Part shown: in pieces, positions 1-8,298 of the stretch
How the letters are laid out: each line of letters starts with the position of its first letter
How positions within the stretch are numbered: position 1 is the first letter of the stretch
Assembly: GCA_017477465.1 (NCBI GenBank)
Contig: JAFUVU010000009.1
Span: 1 to 38,755 of the forward strand
Length of the DNA stretch: 38,755 nucleotides
Origin: Bacteroidales bacterium
GTDB lineage: Bacteria; Bacteroidota; Bacteroidia; Bacteroidales; UBA932
Direction: 5' to 3'
Notes under the pieces: model-generated
Seen by the model: the letters and a program-made list of their open reading frames with translations, nothing else
Database searches by the model: none
Told to the model about the DNA's origin: nothing
Position numbers and translations under genes: made by a program

Positions 1-110
1 GAGATGAATTTTCCCTTGAGGGTCGTGGGAGACTACCACGTTGATAGGCAGGATGTGTAAGTTCAGTGATGGGCTCAGCAGACCTGTACTAATTGCCCGA
101 GAGACTTTCT
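1..110 (+). rRNA. 23S ribosomal RNA, 3' end (partial)
   Basis: The stretch has the conserved 3' end of 23S rRNA, including the block gggtcgtgggagactaccac and the following 'gttgataggc' and 'gtactaattgccc' segments in the usual order. The 5' part lies outside the window. The exact 3' end is set only approximately, near the gagagactttc segment that would pair with the 5' end of the molecule. Recognition is from memory of Bacteroidota 23S sequences; a covariance-model search would fix the boundary. Confidence 0.93.
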
Positions 111-120
111 CTAGAGAAAG
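105..120. other. 16-bp perfect palindrome in the 23S-5S spacer
   Basis: The bases ctttctctagagaaag form a perfect palindrome just at the presumed 23S end. It may be part of the 23S processing stem, or a spacer hairpin cut during rRNA maturation. Nothing else recognisable lies in the spacer to 186. Confidence 0.4.
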
Positions 121-186
121 ATAAGCCTAAAGGTCTTTTGTCACCCGGAAGGATGACCTGTTAAGATTTTCTCTCAAGTAATATAT

Positions 187-298
<112 letters not shown>

Positions 299-303
299 TT
301 TCG

Positions 304-337
304 GAAGCCCTAGTCGATACACATCGACTGGGGCTTC
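304..337 (+). terminator. rRNA operon terminator hairpin, copy 1
   Basis: A 15-bp stem (gaagccctagtcgat with atcgactggggcttc, one G-U pair) closes on the loop acac, six bases after 5S. The T-run after it is weak (ttcttcgttta), but position and stem strength fit the intrinsic terminator of the rrn operon. An almost identical copy lies 132 bp downstream. Confidence 0.75.
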
Positions 338-362
338 TTCGTTTACCGACAGCTACCGCATC

Positions 363-420
363 TCTCTAACCCCCACCGCTTCGCGGAGCCCCCTTCCAGG
401 GGGCACATTCCCCAGAGGGG
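363..420. repeat. Hairpin-rich intergenic block
   Basis: Three compact hairpins follow one another: ccgc-ttc-gcgg (376-386), gccccct-tcc-agggggc (388-404) and cccc-aga-gggg (near 410-420). Blocks of this kind recur between genes in gut Bacteroidales, so it is probably a copy of a dispersed non-coding repeat. It lies between the two copies of the rrn terminator hairpin. Confidence 0.45.
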
Positions 421-435
421 ACCCCGGGTTCTTCG

Positions 436-469
436 GAAGCCCTAGTCGATAAACATCGACTGGGGCTTC
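436..469 (+). repeat. rRNA operon terminator hairpin, copy 2
   Basis: The same 15-bp stem as copy 1 with one loop base changed (aaac for acac). The identity extends on both sides, from ttcgg before the stem to ttcttcgttta after it. A shorter third trace (ccccgggttcttcg at 481, matching 423) follows. The arrangement points to local tandem duplication. Confidence 0.7.
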
Positions 470-497
470 TTCGTTTATGTCCCCGGGTTCTTCGAAG

Positions 498-530
498 TTT
501 ATGTAATTTCGGTTAAAATCATTATCTTTG
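498..530 (+). promoter_or_regulatory. Bacteroidota-type promoter for the ketosynthase operon
   Basis: TATCTTTG at 523-530 matches the -7 consensus TAnnTTTG. A TTTA at 498-501 sits 21 bp upstream where the -33 TTTG is expected. The start codon of the ketosynthase is 20 bases downstream. Confidence 0.55.
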
Positions 531-549
531 AAGAATTAATGATTGAGTA

Positions 550-1767
550 ATGAACAGAGTTGTTATAACCGGTATGGGAATCTGGTCTTGTCTTGGCCAG
601 AGCTTGGAACAGGTGCAGAAGTCGCTGTATTCCGGCGTGTCCGGAATTATCCTTGATCCTGCTCGTAAAGAAGCTGGTTTCAGAAGCGGTCTCACTGCTT
701 TTCTTCCTCAGCCTCTGCTGAAAGGAGAGCTTCCTCGCAGCCAGAGGGTCTATATGCCAGAACCTGCTCAATATGCTTACTGTGCCACCAGAGACGCCCT
801 TCTGCAGGCAGGCATCGACCAAGACTATCTTGACAGCCACGAAGTGGGCCTTCTGTACGGCAACGACAGTACCGCCGATGCAGTGTACAACTCCATAGCC
901 AAAATAATAGAAAAGAAGGACACAATGCTCTGCGGAAGCGGCGCCATTTTCCAGAGCATGAACTCCACGGTTACAATGAACCTTGGCGTTATCTTTCATC
1001 TTAAAGGTATCAATCTTACCGTCTCGGGCGCATGCGCCAGTGGTTCGCATGCTATCGGCCTTGGATCTTTGTTGATTCAGAATGGTTTGCAGGATATGGT
1101 AGTCTGCGGCGGCGCTCAGGAGGTTAATATGGCTGCCACAGGCTCGTTCGACGGCATTTCAGCCTTTTCCGTGCGTGAAGACGCCCCTCAAAAGGCCAGC
1201 CGTCCATTCGACCGTGACCGCGACGGACTAGTCCCCGGCGGTGGAGCCGCCACCGTCATACTGGAAAGCTATGAATCGGCAAAAAGGAGGGGAGCGAAGA
1301 TTATCGCAGAGGTGCTGGGATATGGCTTCTCCTCAAATGGGGACCATATTTCGTCGCCTAACGTGGACGGCCCGGCGCGCTCCCTGGAGATGGCGATTCG
1401 CCGTTCAGGAGTAGATCTCAAGGAGATCGGCTACGTGAATGCGCATGCCACATCTACCCATGTGGGCGATGCCAACGAGGCGAAGGCTCTTTTCCGCGTC
1501 CTCGGCGAAAAGACGGTCCCCGTCACCTCCACAAAAAGCCAGACAGGCCACGAAATGTGGATGGCAGGTGCCTCGGAGGTCATTTATTCCATCCTAATGA
1601 TGCAAGGCGGCTTTGTCGGCGGCAATATTAATTTCGAGAATCCGGACGAGGATTCGGCCCGTCTGTGGATTCCTCCTGTGACCATAGAGCATTCCTTCGA
1701 CACCTTCCTGTCCAATTCTTTCGGTTTCGGCGGCACCAACTCTACGCTTATCATCCGCAGTGTCTAA
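550..1767 (+). CDS. Beta-ketoacyl-ACP synthase (KAS I/II, FabF-like)
   Basis: A 405-residue decarboxylating condensing enzyme, full length for the family. The Cys-His-His triad is visible: Cys162 in GACASGSH, His299 in NAHATST and His334 in KSQTGHEMWMAG. The glycine-rich C-terminal signature SFGFGGTN is present. Family members join malonyl-ACP to a growing acyl chain in the cytosol. The two genes after it overlap (8 bp, then 4 bp) and encode an FAD oxidoreductase and a FabG-like reductase. This suggests a dedicated pathway for a modified or polyunsaturated acyl product, as in aryl-polyene or flexirubin-type clusters, rather than primary fatty acid synthesis. No ACP, acyltransferase or aromatic-starter genes are in the window, so the product is not known. 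Confidence 0.85.
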   Translation: MNRVVITGMGIWSCLGQSLEQVQKSLYSGVSGIILDPARKEAGFRSGLTAFLPQPLLKGELPRSQRVYMPEPAQYAYCATRDALLQAGIDQDYLDSHEVGLLYGNDSTADAVYNSIAKIIEKKDTMLCGSGAIFQSMNSTVTMNLGVIFHLKGINLTVSGACASGSHAIGLGSLLIQNGLQDMVVCGGAQEVNMAATGSFDGISAFSVREDAPQKASRPFDRDRDGLVPGGGAATVILESYESAKRRGAKIIAEVLGYGFSSNGDHISSPNVDGPARSLEMAIRRSGVDLKEIGYVNAHATSTHVGDANEAKALFRVLGEKTVPVTSTKSQTGHEMWMAGASEVIYSILMMQGGFVGGNINFENPDEDSARLWIPPVTIEHSFDTFLSNSFGFGGTNSTLIIRSV

Positions 1768-2713
1768 ACGCGCAATCATAATTGGCGCAGGCCTCGGCGG
1801 ACTTCTTTGCGCCCGTATCCTTAGTCGTAAAGGCCTGGATGTCACGGTCTTGGAGGCTGCCGATGTCCCGGGCGGCCTTTTGCACAGCGTCGATTGGGAC
1901 GGCATCCCCTGCGAACAGGGCTTCCATTCAGTGGGCGGCCTTGCACCCGGCGAAGCTTTGGAAAAAATCTTCCGCCCCCTCGGCCTCATGGACCTTCCAT
2001 GGTACAGGGCCAATGTCGACGAAGGCTTCCCATTTCTAAGGCTCAATGCAGATTCGGAGCTTGAAAAACAGCATATCCTTCACCCCTACCAGCAAAGTGT
2101 ATGGCGGCTGAAGGGAGGTGGCGACACCCTTGCAAACGCCCTTGCCGAGGGCCTTGACATCCGCTATGGAAAATGCGTTGTCTCTATTGATAATCAGGTG
2201 ATTACATGCGGAGATAACAGCAGTTTCGAGGCCGATGTCATAATTGCCGATCTTCCGCCCCGTCAGTGCCTGAAGCTAGTAAAAGACCATATACGCCCTT
2301 CTTTTATTCATAGGCTGGACAAGTTGGAAACAGGGAGGCCGATATTTACGCTGTACTGTCTTCTGGAGCCTGGATGCGTAGAATGGCAAAGCGGTGCCAT
2401 CTTCCTGGACGGAAAGCTGATGATACATTTCGCAGAGCCTGAAACGGGTATTCTTGAGCTGCTGTGCTTTGGAGAAGAATCTCCGGAAAAGATGCTCTCC
2501 CTTGCTCGGACGCGGCTTCCAGGTCTCAAGGTAACAAAATATCGCAGTGCGCTATTCCCCGGCTACGGAATCCTAAAGCACACCGGAACCGATTATTTGT
2601 CGGCCAAGACACCTTTGCCGTACTTGTACCTTACCGGACAAAATATTGGCCTTCATGGCATTTTGGGCACCGCTGTGTCGGCTTTAAATACTTGTAAATC
2701 AATTCGCTTATGA
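1760..2713 (+). CDS. FAD-dependent NAD(P)/FAD-binding oxidoreductase, short phytoene-desaturase-like
   Basis: A 317-residue flavoprotein. The N-terminus has the dinucleotide-binding motif GAGLGGLLCARIL, an acidic residue ending strand 2 (VLEAAD) and the PGG motif of the amine oxidase / CrtI superfamily. The C-terminal segment near YLTGQNIGLHG is the usual second FAD contact. Typical CrtI-like enzymes have 450-500 residues, so this is a compact version lacking much of the substrate domain. No frameshift is seen. The start is a GTG inside the end of the ketosynthase gene and the stop overlaps the next start (ATGA), implying translational coupling. It probably oxidises or reduces the acyl chain made by its neighbours; the substrate is unknown. 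Confidence 0.7.
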   Translation: MSKRAIIIGAGLGGLLCARILSRKGLDVTVLEAADVPGGLLHSVDWDGIPCEQGFHSVGGLAPGEALEKIFRPLGLMDLPWYRANVDEGFPFLRLNADSELEKQHILHPYQQSVWRLKGGGDTLANALAEGLDIRYGKCVVSIDNQVITCGDNSSFEADVIIADLPPRQCLKLVKDHIRPSFIHRLDKLETGRPIFTLYCLLEPGCVEWQSGAIFLDGKLMIHFAEPETGILELLCFGEESPEKMLSLARTRLPGLKVTKYRSALFPGYGILKHTGTDYLSAKTPLPYLYLTGQNIGLHGILGTAVSALNTCKSIRL

Positions 2714-3429
2714 AATATGCACTGGTAACTGGCGGCAGCCGCGGCATCGGCAGGGCAATATGTCAGAAACTTTATGCCATGGGCTATGAAGTCCTCATCA
2801 ACTTTGTGTCAAACCGCAAAGCGGCCGAAGAAACGCTCTCCCTTATCGAAGGTCATGGAGAACTTATTCCCTTCGATGTTGCCGATGCGGATGCAGTACA
2901 GGCTGCAATCGGGGCCTGGCAGGCAGCCCATCCCGACGATTACATCTCAGTTCTGGTGAACAATGCGGGAATTCGCCGCGACAGCCTCATGATCTGGCTG
3001 GAGGCGGCAGACTGGCACAAAGTCATTGATACCAACCTTAATGGCTGGTACAACGTTACCCGTGCTCTCCTTCAGCCGATGCTGCTTCGCAAATGGGGCC
3101 GCATTATCAACGTAACTTCCCTCAGCGGAATCAAGGGCCTTCCGGGGCAGACCAATTATTCTGCAGCCAAGGGCGGTCTCATCGCCGCTACCAAGGCCCT
3201 GGCCCAGGAAGTTGCACGTAAGAAAGTGACAGTGAATGCAGTAGCCCCGGGCTTTATACGTACCGATATGGTGGAAGGCCTGGACGAAGACAGCCTTAAA
3301 AAAGATATTCCTGCCGCCCGTTTCGGGGAGCCGGAAGAAGTTGCTGCGGTGGTAGGATTTCTGGCCTCGCAGGAATCGTCCTATATCACAGGAGAAGTCA
3401 TTTCAGTGAACGGCGGTCTGTACACTTGA
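2710..3429 (+). CDS. 3-oxoacyl-ACP reductase, SDR family (FabG-like)
   Basis: A 239-residue classical short-chain dehydrogenase. It has the cofactor motif TGGSRGIG at the N-terminus, NNAG near residue 88, the catalytic Ser in NVTSLSG and the YxxxK pair in NYSAAKGG, then PGFIRTDM and a C-terminal ITGEVISVNGG. FabG enzymes use NADPH to reduce 3-oxoacyl-ACP, the product of the ketosynthase two genes upstream. The neighbourhood suggests it serves the same specialised acyl pathway rather than housekeeping FabG. Last gene of a three-gene unit, followed by a strong bidirectional terminator. Confidence 0.85.
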   Translation: MKYALVTGGSRGIGRAICQKLYAMGYEVLINFVSNRKAAEETLSLIEGHGELIPFDVADADAVQAAIGAWQAAHPDDYISVLVNNAGIRRDSLMIWLEAADWHKVIDTNLNGWYNVTRALLQPMLLRKWGRIINVTSLSGIKGLPGQTNYSAAKGGLIAATKALAQEVARKKVTVNAVAPGFIRTDMVEGLDEDSLKKDIPAARFGEPEEVAAVVGFLASQESSYITGEVISVNGGLYT

Positions 3430-3439
3430 TGACTGTTAA

Positions 3440-3476
3440 AAAAAAGCTGCTTCAACGTTAATGAAGCAGCTTTTTT
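3440..3476. terminator. Bidirectional intrinsic terminator
   Basis: The stem aagctgcttca / tgaagcagctt with a 7-nt loop is flanked by A-runs on the left and T-runs on the right. It can therefore stop transcription from both the fabG-like gene and the convergent aminotransferase gene. Confidence 0.9.
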
Positions 3477-3485
3477 ATCGGCATA

Positions 3486-4688
3486 TTAAAAGACCGCACG
3501 GTGATTATAGGCCTTCAGGGCACCTCTGATAAGCATGAGGGAGCGCTGGAGGTCTTCTTTTTTGAGTACGTATGCAAGTCTCACCTGGTTGCGTCCCAGG
3601 TCGGGATTGCGGTAGAAACCTGCAGCAGGGGCCATCATGACGGTTTCTCCGTCCATGCGGTAGTCTGTAAGGCACCATCTGCAGAAATCTTCTGCATCGG
3701 CGACAGGAAGGCTGGCGACAGTGTAAAATGCGCCGTGAGGCATGGGAGAGAATACTCCGGGGATGCTGTTGAGCCCCTTGATGAAGAAGTCCCTGCGGGA
3801 TTTGTACTCGTCGAAGCAGGCTTTGGCATAGTCCTCGGTGCCTTCGATGGACGCATCTGCGACTATCTGGCCCAGAAGAGGCGGGCTCAGACGGGCCTGG
3901 CAGTATTTCATCACGGTATCGTGAACCATGCGGTTGCGCGTTACAAGCATGCCGATGCGAATGCCGCACTCCGAGTAGCGCTTGCTCACCGAATCCACCA
4001 GAATCACATTCTCCGGCAGGCCAAGGGTCATCGCGCTTACGTACGGCTCGTCGGTGTAAACGAACTCGCGATAGACTTCGTCGGCAATCAAATAGAGATT
4101 GTACTTGACTACCAATTCTTTAAGCTTTTGCAGCTCGGCCGGGGAATAGACGTATCCGGTAGGGTTGTTAGGGTTGCACAGCAGGATGGCCTTGGTGCGG
4201 GGAGTGATGGCCTCCTCGAAGGCTTCCATCGGCGGCAGGCGGAATCCGTCCTCGATATAAGAAGTGACGGTGGTCACCTTGATGCCTGCGGTAACAGCGA
4301 AGGAGATGTAGTTGGCGTAGCCGGGCTCTACCATAATCATCTCGTCGCCAGGGTTCAGGCAGGCCAGAAAAGCGAAAAGAATGGCCTCCGAGCCGCCGCA
4401 GGTGACAATGATATTATCGTGCGTTATATCGGTGATGCCGAATTTCGCATAATAAGCCGCAAGTTTTTCCCTAAGGCCGATGTAACCTTCGGAGGGACTG
4501 TATTCCAGCGTTTTGCGGTCGATGTGCTTTAGCGCGTCCAGGCCTTTCTGCGGGGTTGGCAGGTCCGGCTGGCCGATGTTGAGATGATACACTTTCACGC
4601 CCTGCTGTTTGGCTTCGTTTGCTAATGGAGCCAGTTTGCGGATAGGGGAGGAGGGCATCTCCAGACCGCGGTGAGATATTTGAGGCAT
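3486..4688 (-). CDS. PLP-dependent aminotransferase, class I/II (fold type I)
   Basis: A 400-residue aminotransferase of the AspC-like group, full length. It shows NPNNPTG (172-178), ADEVY with Asp203 and Tyr206 contacting the cofactor, and the Schiff-base lysine Lys236 in SVSKRYSECGIRIG. A C-terminal arginine for substrate carboxylate binding is likely in the NQVRLAYV segment. It acts in the cytosol on an amino acid / 2-oxo acid pair that the sequence does not specify. It lies 6 bp after the ROK gene on the same strand, so the two are probably cotranscribed. Confidence 0.85.
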   Translation of the reverse strand: MPQISHRGLEMPSSPIRKLAPLANEAKQQGVKVYHLNIGQPDLPTPQKGLDALKHIDRKTLEYSPSEGYIGLREKLAAYYAKFGITDITHDNIIVTCGGSEAILFAFLACLNPGDEMIMVEPGYANYISFAVTAGIKVTTVTSYIEDGFRLPPMEAFEEAITPRTKAILLCNPNNPTGYVYSPAELQKLKELVVKYNLYLIADEVYREFVYTDEPYVSAMTLGLPENVILVDSVSKRYSECGIRIGMLVTRNRMVHDTVMKYCQARLSPPLLGQIVADASIEGTEDYAKACFDEYKSRRDFFIKGLNSIPGVFSPMPHGAFYTVASLPVADAEDFCRWCLTDYRMDGETVMMAPAAGFYRNPDLGRNQVRLAYVLKKEDLQRSLMLIRGALKAYNHRAVF

Positions 4689-4694
4689 AGGCGT

Positions 4695-5897
4695 TTACAG
4701 CATTCCAAGCATGCGACTTCTGACCAGCAGCGAGGCGCCGATGGGAGCAGCTTTCTGTTTGAGTTGAGTGAGTTTGATGCTGGTGTCCTGGAAGGCGATG
4801 TTCAGCACATGACGGCGGATTGCGGTGCGGATGGGGAGCATCAGATAATCCCCGGCAGCGACGGCAAGCTTACCGCCTATCACAACCAGTTCGGGATTGA
4901 AGATGTTGATGAGGCCGGCCAGCCCTTTGCCCAGGTTGGTGCCGATTTTTTCCACAGTCTCGATGGCCAGGGTGTCCTCGCTCTGGATGGCACGGAAGAT
5001 ATCGTTCAGGTTTACCTTTCCGTCGGCCTTGTACTTGGCGCCGAGGGAGGATGTGCGTCCTGCCGACAATTTTTCCCCGATCATGCGCACGAGGGCCGAT
5101 CCCGACGCACCTGTTTCCAGGCAGCCGACCTTGCCGCAGCGACACATCTGGCTGTTGTCCAGGAGAGGGAAGTGGCCGAATTCGCCGCTGTATCCGGAGT
5201 GTCCGTAATAGAGCTTCCCGTTAAGGATGAGACCCATTCCAAGGCCCCAGCTCACGTTTACGAAGAGCATGTTTTTCTCTTTGTGCGAGCCGCCCAGGTA
5301 CTCCCCGTAAGTCATTGCACGTGAGTCGTTTTCCATCACTACGTGGATGTTCAGGTCCTCTTCAAGGATCTGCGGAATCGTGCGGTTCTCGTCAAATGAA
5401 AACAGGTTGCTGTAGCCTGTGGCCGGATTGACGCGCCCCGGAATGCTGATGCCGAGGCCCATTATCCTGTTCCAGTCAACGCCCGTGCGATTGAGGTATT
5501 CGCGGATATTGTCGGCAATGCTGTGGACCGCACGCTCGTTGGCTTCCATCTTGAAGGGGATATCGTCCTGGAAGGAGATAAGTCCGCCTTTGAAGTTTGT
5601 GATGGCCACGCTGGCGTGGGAATTGCGCAGATGCACGCCGATGAAATAGCCCGCCTCGGGATTAAGGCCGTAGATCGAGGGCCGACGGCCGCCCGAAGTG
5701 CCGGATTTTCCAAGGTCGATCATAAAGCCTTCATCCATCAGCTCTCCAATGAGTTTTGTGGCAGTGGGAACCGATGCGCCGATGGCTTCGCTTATAGCTG
5801 CTATGCTGTGCTCTCCATTTTCAATACAGAGGTACAGAATAGTCTTTTTTAGGATGGAGTTCTTATTGTCCTTTTTTTCAAGGAAAGTTTCTCGCAT
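4695..5897 (-). CDS. ROK family transcriptional regulator / sugar kinase
   Basis: A 400-residue ROK protein with an N-terminal winged helix (residues 15-65, ISEAIGASVPTATKLIGEL), as in NagC/XylR-type repressors, followed by the two-lobed sugar-kinase fold. Kinase residues look intact: END at 189-191 with Asp191, and GEFGHF. The zinc cluster CRCGKVGCLE (252-261) is complete. It could be a repressor, a kinase or both. With a promoter of its own and the aminotransferase directly downstream, it may control amino-sugar or sugar metabolism and itself. The effector sugar is unknown. Confidence 0.85.
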   Translation of the reverse strand: MRETFLEKKDNKNSILKKTILYLCIENGEHSIAAISEAIGASVPTATKLIGELMDEGFMIDLGKSGTSGGRRPSIYGLNPEAGYFIGVHLRNSHASVAITNFKGGLISFQDDIPFKMEANERAVHSIADNIREYLNRTGVDWNRIMGLGISIPGRVNPATGYSNLFSFDENRTIPQILEEDLNIHVVMENDSRAMTYGEYLGGSHKEKNMLFVNVSWGLGMGLILNGKLYYGHSGYSGEFGHFPLLDNSQMCRCGKVGCLETGASGSALVRMIGEKLSAGRTSSLGAKYKADGKVNLNDIFRAIQSEDTLAIETVEKIGTNLGKGLAGLINIFNPELVVIGGKLAVAAGDYLMLPIRTAIRRHVLNIAFQDTSIKLTQLKQKAAPIGASLLVRSRMLGML

Positions 5898-5918
5898 AGT
5901 ACTTTAATATTTAGCCTG

Positions 5919-5949
5919 CAAAAATATAAAAAATTTTCGCATAACCCAA
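5919..5949 (-). promoter_or_regulatory. Promoter of the ROK-aminotransferase unit
   Basis: Read on the minus strand, TATTTTTG (5926-5919) matches TAnnTTTG and CTTG at 5950-5947 lies 20 bp upstream as the -33 element. The start codon of the ROK gene follows after about 20 bases. Confidence 0.55.
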
Positions 5950-5994
5950 GCGGTTATGAATATTTTTTAAATAAAAGAATTACGGAAAATTGTG

Positions 5995-6002
5995 TATATT
6001 TG
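5995..6002 (+). promoter_or_regulatory. Candidate -7 element before the membrane protein gene
   Basis: TATATTTG matches the -7 consensus, but no clear -33 TTTG is seen. It lies so close to the start codons at 6006 and 6012 that the transcript would be nearly leaderless, so the assignment is weak. Confidence 0.3.
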
Positions 6003-6005
6003 CGG

Positions 6006-6845
6006 ATGCGTATGTTTGCAAAAATAAAGACTTGGTGGCGGGAATTCCGCCTTTCAGTAAAGATGAAAGTGACACTCTCGCTGAGCGCCATAGCAGTGGT
6101 CCTGCTAATGTCCAGCGTCATTTCCATCCTGGAATACAGGCACATGTCCAATTATGTGTCCTCGCTCATTGCGGGCAACATCCGCAACATCCATCAGACT
6201 CAGGAACTGATCGACGCAGTAGATACATACAACCTCCAGCTCCTTGCGGTAATCGGCGATGAAAGCCTTTCCACCCTTCCGGAAGTGGACCGCGGAGCTT
6301 TCCTGAACCACTGCGACTCCCTCCGCGAAGCCCTCGGCACCGGAAGAAGCGTCCCTCTGGCCGATTCTGTAGTATATGCCTATTCGGCCTATATGCTGGC
6401 CTCGCTTGAGTTGGAAGAAGTCCTGGAATCCAATTTCATAAACACCCGGGACTGGTACTTCAACCGCCTTCAGCCCCTATTCAACCGCATGAGAGGCTAT
6501 CTCAACCGTCTCAGCAACACAATGTATGCGGAATTGGAGCAAAACTCAAAAGACTTCGACAGCGGCTTCTTCCGCAGCATCATCCCCAGCGCCACGGCAG
6601 TTGCCATCGGCATTCTGCTTGTTTTCCTACTGCTGTTCTTCCTGCTGTCCTTCTACGTCAAGCCTCTTTACGGCATGCTGGCCTCGCTTAGGGATTATCT
6701 TGGCTACCGCCGGCGCTACACCTATACCTTCGACGGCAACGACCAACTGTCAGATCTTAACACGGCAATAACCGACCTGACCGAAGAAAACCGCACCCTG
6801 CGCAAGAGAATAGCCGATCTCAAAGAAAAAGAACGTGAATCTTAA
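6006..6845 (+). CDS. Two-transmembrane sensor-like protein of unknown function
   Basis: About 279 residues. A short basic cytoplasmic start is followed by a transmembrane helix (near 20-42, SLSAIAVVLLMSSVISIL), a helical extracytoplasmic segment of about 150 residues, a second helix (near 200-222) and a charged C-terminal coiled coil (LTEENRTLRKRIADLKEK). This is the layout of a chemoreceptor or histidine-kinase input module with a HAMP-like linker but no kinase, cyclase or DNA-binding domain. It overlaps the TrkH gene by 11 bp, so it may sense a condition relevant to potassium uptake; that is inference. ATG at 6006 is preferred to TTG at 6000; ATG at 6012 is also possible. Confidence 0.6.
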   Translation: MRMFAKIKTWWREFRLSVKMKVTLSLSAIAVVLLMSSVISILEYRHMSNYVSSLIAGNIRNIHQTQELIDAVDTYNLQLLAVIGDESLSTLPEVDRGAFLNHCDSLREALGTGRSVPLADSVVYAYSAYMLASLELEEVLESNFINTRDWYFNRLQPLFNRMRGYLNRLSNTMYAELEQNSKDFDSGFFRSIIPSATAVAIGILLVFLLLFFLLSFYVKPLYGMLASLRDYLGYRRRYTYTFDGNDQLSDLNTAITDLTEENRTLRKRIADLKEKERES

Positions 6846-8298
6846 AGTAATATCGCGGAATGTGGGCATAGCGCTTCTCGTAAGCGCCCTGTTCATGCTG
6901 CTGTCGGCCTTCGTATCACTTGCCGATGGCGGCGACAGCGCCCTTGCTCCGCTGCTGATAAGCTTCACCATCACCTTTGCGATGGGTATTTTCCCCTTCA
7001 TCTTTGTTCGCAAGGCGGCGCAGATTTCCCTTAAGGACGGCTACATGATTATCTTCCTGTCGTGGCTACTGTCCTTCGTGTTCGGCGCCATGCCTTACGC
7101 CATGTGGGGCGGCCCGTTCGATGTCATAAACGCCTGGTTTGAAAGCGTTTCGGGCTTCACTACAACCGGCGCTACAATATTGGAAGACGTGGAATCGCTA
7201 CCCCGGAGCCTGGTCTTCTGGCGGGCTTCCACGCACTTTATCGGCGGCTTGGGTGTCGTGGTTTTCCTGCTGCTCATTATCCCAACATCTTCGCCTGTGC
7301 GCCTGCGGCTTATGAATATGGAGCTTAACGCCCTGTCGAGGGAAGACCATCGCAACAGGGCTAACCGGACCGTATCCGTATTCGCATGGGTTTATCTTGG
7401 AATCTGCGGTGCGGCATTCCTTTCATACCTGCTTGTCGGCATGCCTGTTTTCGACGCTATATGCCATGCATTCAGCGTTTGTGCAGCCGGCGGCTTCTCT
7501 TCGCGGAATCTAAGTATCGGCGCATTTTCTTCCACCGCCGTTTCGCTGGTCACCATAGTGTTCATGTTCCTGGCTTCGGTCAACTTCGGCCTTATATTCG
7601 TGACGCTTGTTGGGCGCTCGGTAAGGCCGCTCCGCAACCCCGTACTGCGTTTTTATGTGACTTCGCTGGCTGTCATTTCAGTGATTACCTCGCTGTCCCT
7701 TAAGATGCAAGGAGTGGATACAAGCTGGGGCAAGGCTTTTCTTGACGGCACTTTCCATGTCGTCAGCTATGCTTCAACAACCGGTTTCGCAATCAGCGAC
7801 AATTCCACCTGGCCGGTGCTGCCATGCTTCATGCTCATTCTGGTCAGCCTCATCTGCGGCTGCGCTGGCTCCACTACCGGTGGTATTAAGGTGGACCGCG
7901 TGATGGTCCTTTTCAAGGCCATCCACATGCAAATCCAAAAGACTCTCTACCCCTCGTCGATATTCGAGGTGCGCATGGGACGCCGCGTCCTGCACAGCGA
8001 GGAAATATACCCTCAGGTGCTTTATATTGCGATGTTTATCATGCTCATCGGCCTGTCTTCAATAGTGTGCATGCTGCTTGGCGATCCTAACGGCCATGCC
8101 ATTACCGGCTCGCTCGCTTCGCTTGCCAATGTGGGGCCGTCCCTTGGCAGCATAGGCTCCATGGGCAATTACAATGCGGAACCGGCCGCCCTCAAATTCG
8201 TCTTTTCGCTGGATATGTTCCTTGGCCGTGTGGAGATTTATCCCATCTTCGCAGTGCTTTCCAGCATTTTTAACCGCAAGTACCAGGGCAGGGCATAA
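6835..8298 (+). CDS. trkH: Potassium uptake channel subunit TrkH/KtrB family
   Basis: A 487-residue integral membrane protein with the four pore-loop repeats of the Trk/Ktr/HKT superfamily: SGFTTTGATIL, CAAGGFSSRN, SYASTTGFAIS and NVGPSLGSIG. Each has the central filter glycine. It imports K+ together with a regulatory RCK subunit (TrkA/KtrA). No such subunit is in the window; instead the gene is fused by overlap to an uncharacterised sensor-like protein. Start is GTG inside the previous gene, and the stop overlaps the next start by one base. Confidence 0.9.
   Translation: MNLKVISRNVGIALLVSALFMLLSAFVSLADGGDSALAPLLISFTITFAMGIFPFIFVRKAAQISLKDGYMIIFLSWLLSFVFGAMPYAMWGGPFDVINAWFESVSGFTTTGATILEDVESLPRSLVFWRASTHFIGGLGVVVFLLLIIPTSSPVRLRLMNMELNALSREDHRNRANRTVSVFAWVYLGICGAAFLSYLLVGMPVFDAICHAFSVCAAGGFSSRNLSIGAFSSTAVSLVTIVFMFLASVNFGLIFVTLVGRSVRPLRNPVLRFYVTSLAVISVITSLSLKMQGVDTSWGKAFLDGTFHVVSYASTTGFAISDNSTWPVLPCFMLILVSLICGCAGSTTGGIKVDRVMVLFKAIHMQIQKTLYPSSIFEVRMGRRVLHSEEIYPQVLYIAMFIMLIGLSSIVCMLLGDPNGHAITGSLASLANVGPSLGSIGSMGNYNAEPAALKFVFSLDMFLGRVEIYPIFAVLSSIFNRKYQGRA

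Noticed and set aside
499-1050. A 183-codon minus-strand open frame opposite the ketosynthase
   Set aside because: It is antisense to a gene with an intact active site and its translation has no family features.
3501-4532. A 343-codon plus-strand frame opposite the aminotransferase
   Set aside because: Long only because of the codon use of the gene on the other strand; the minus-strand protein has all aminotransferase motifs.
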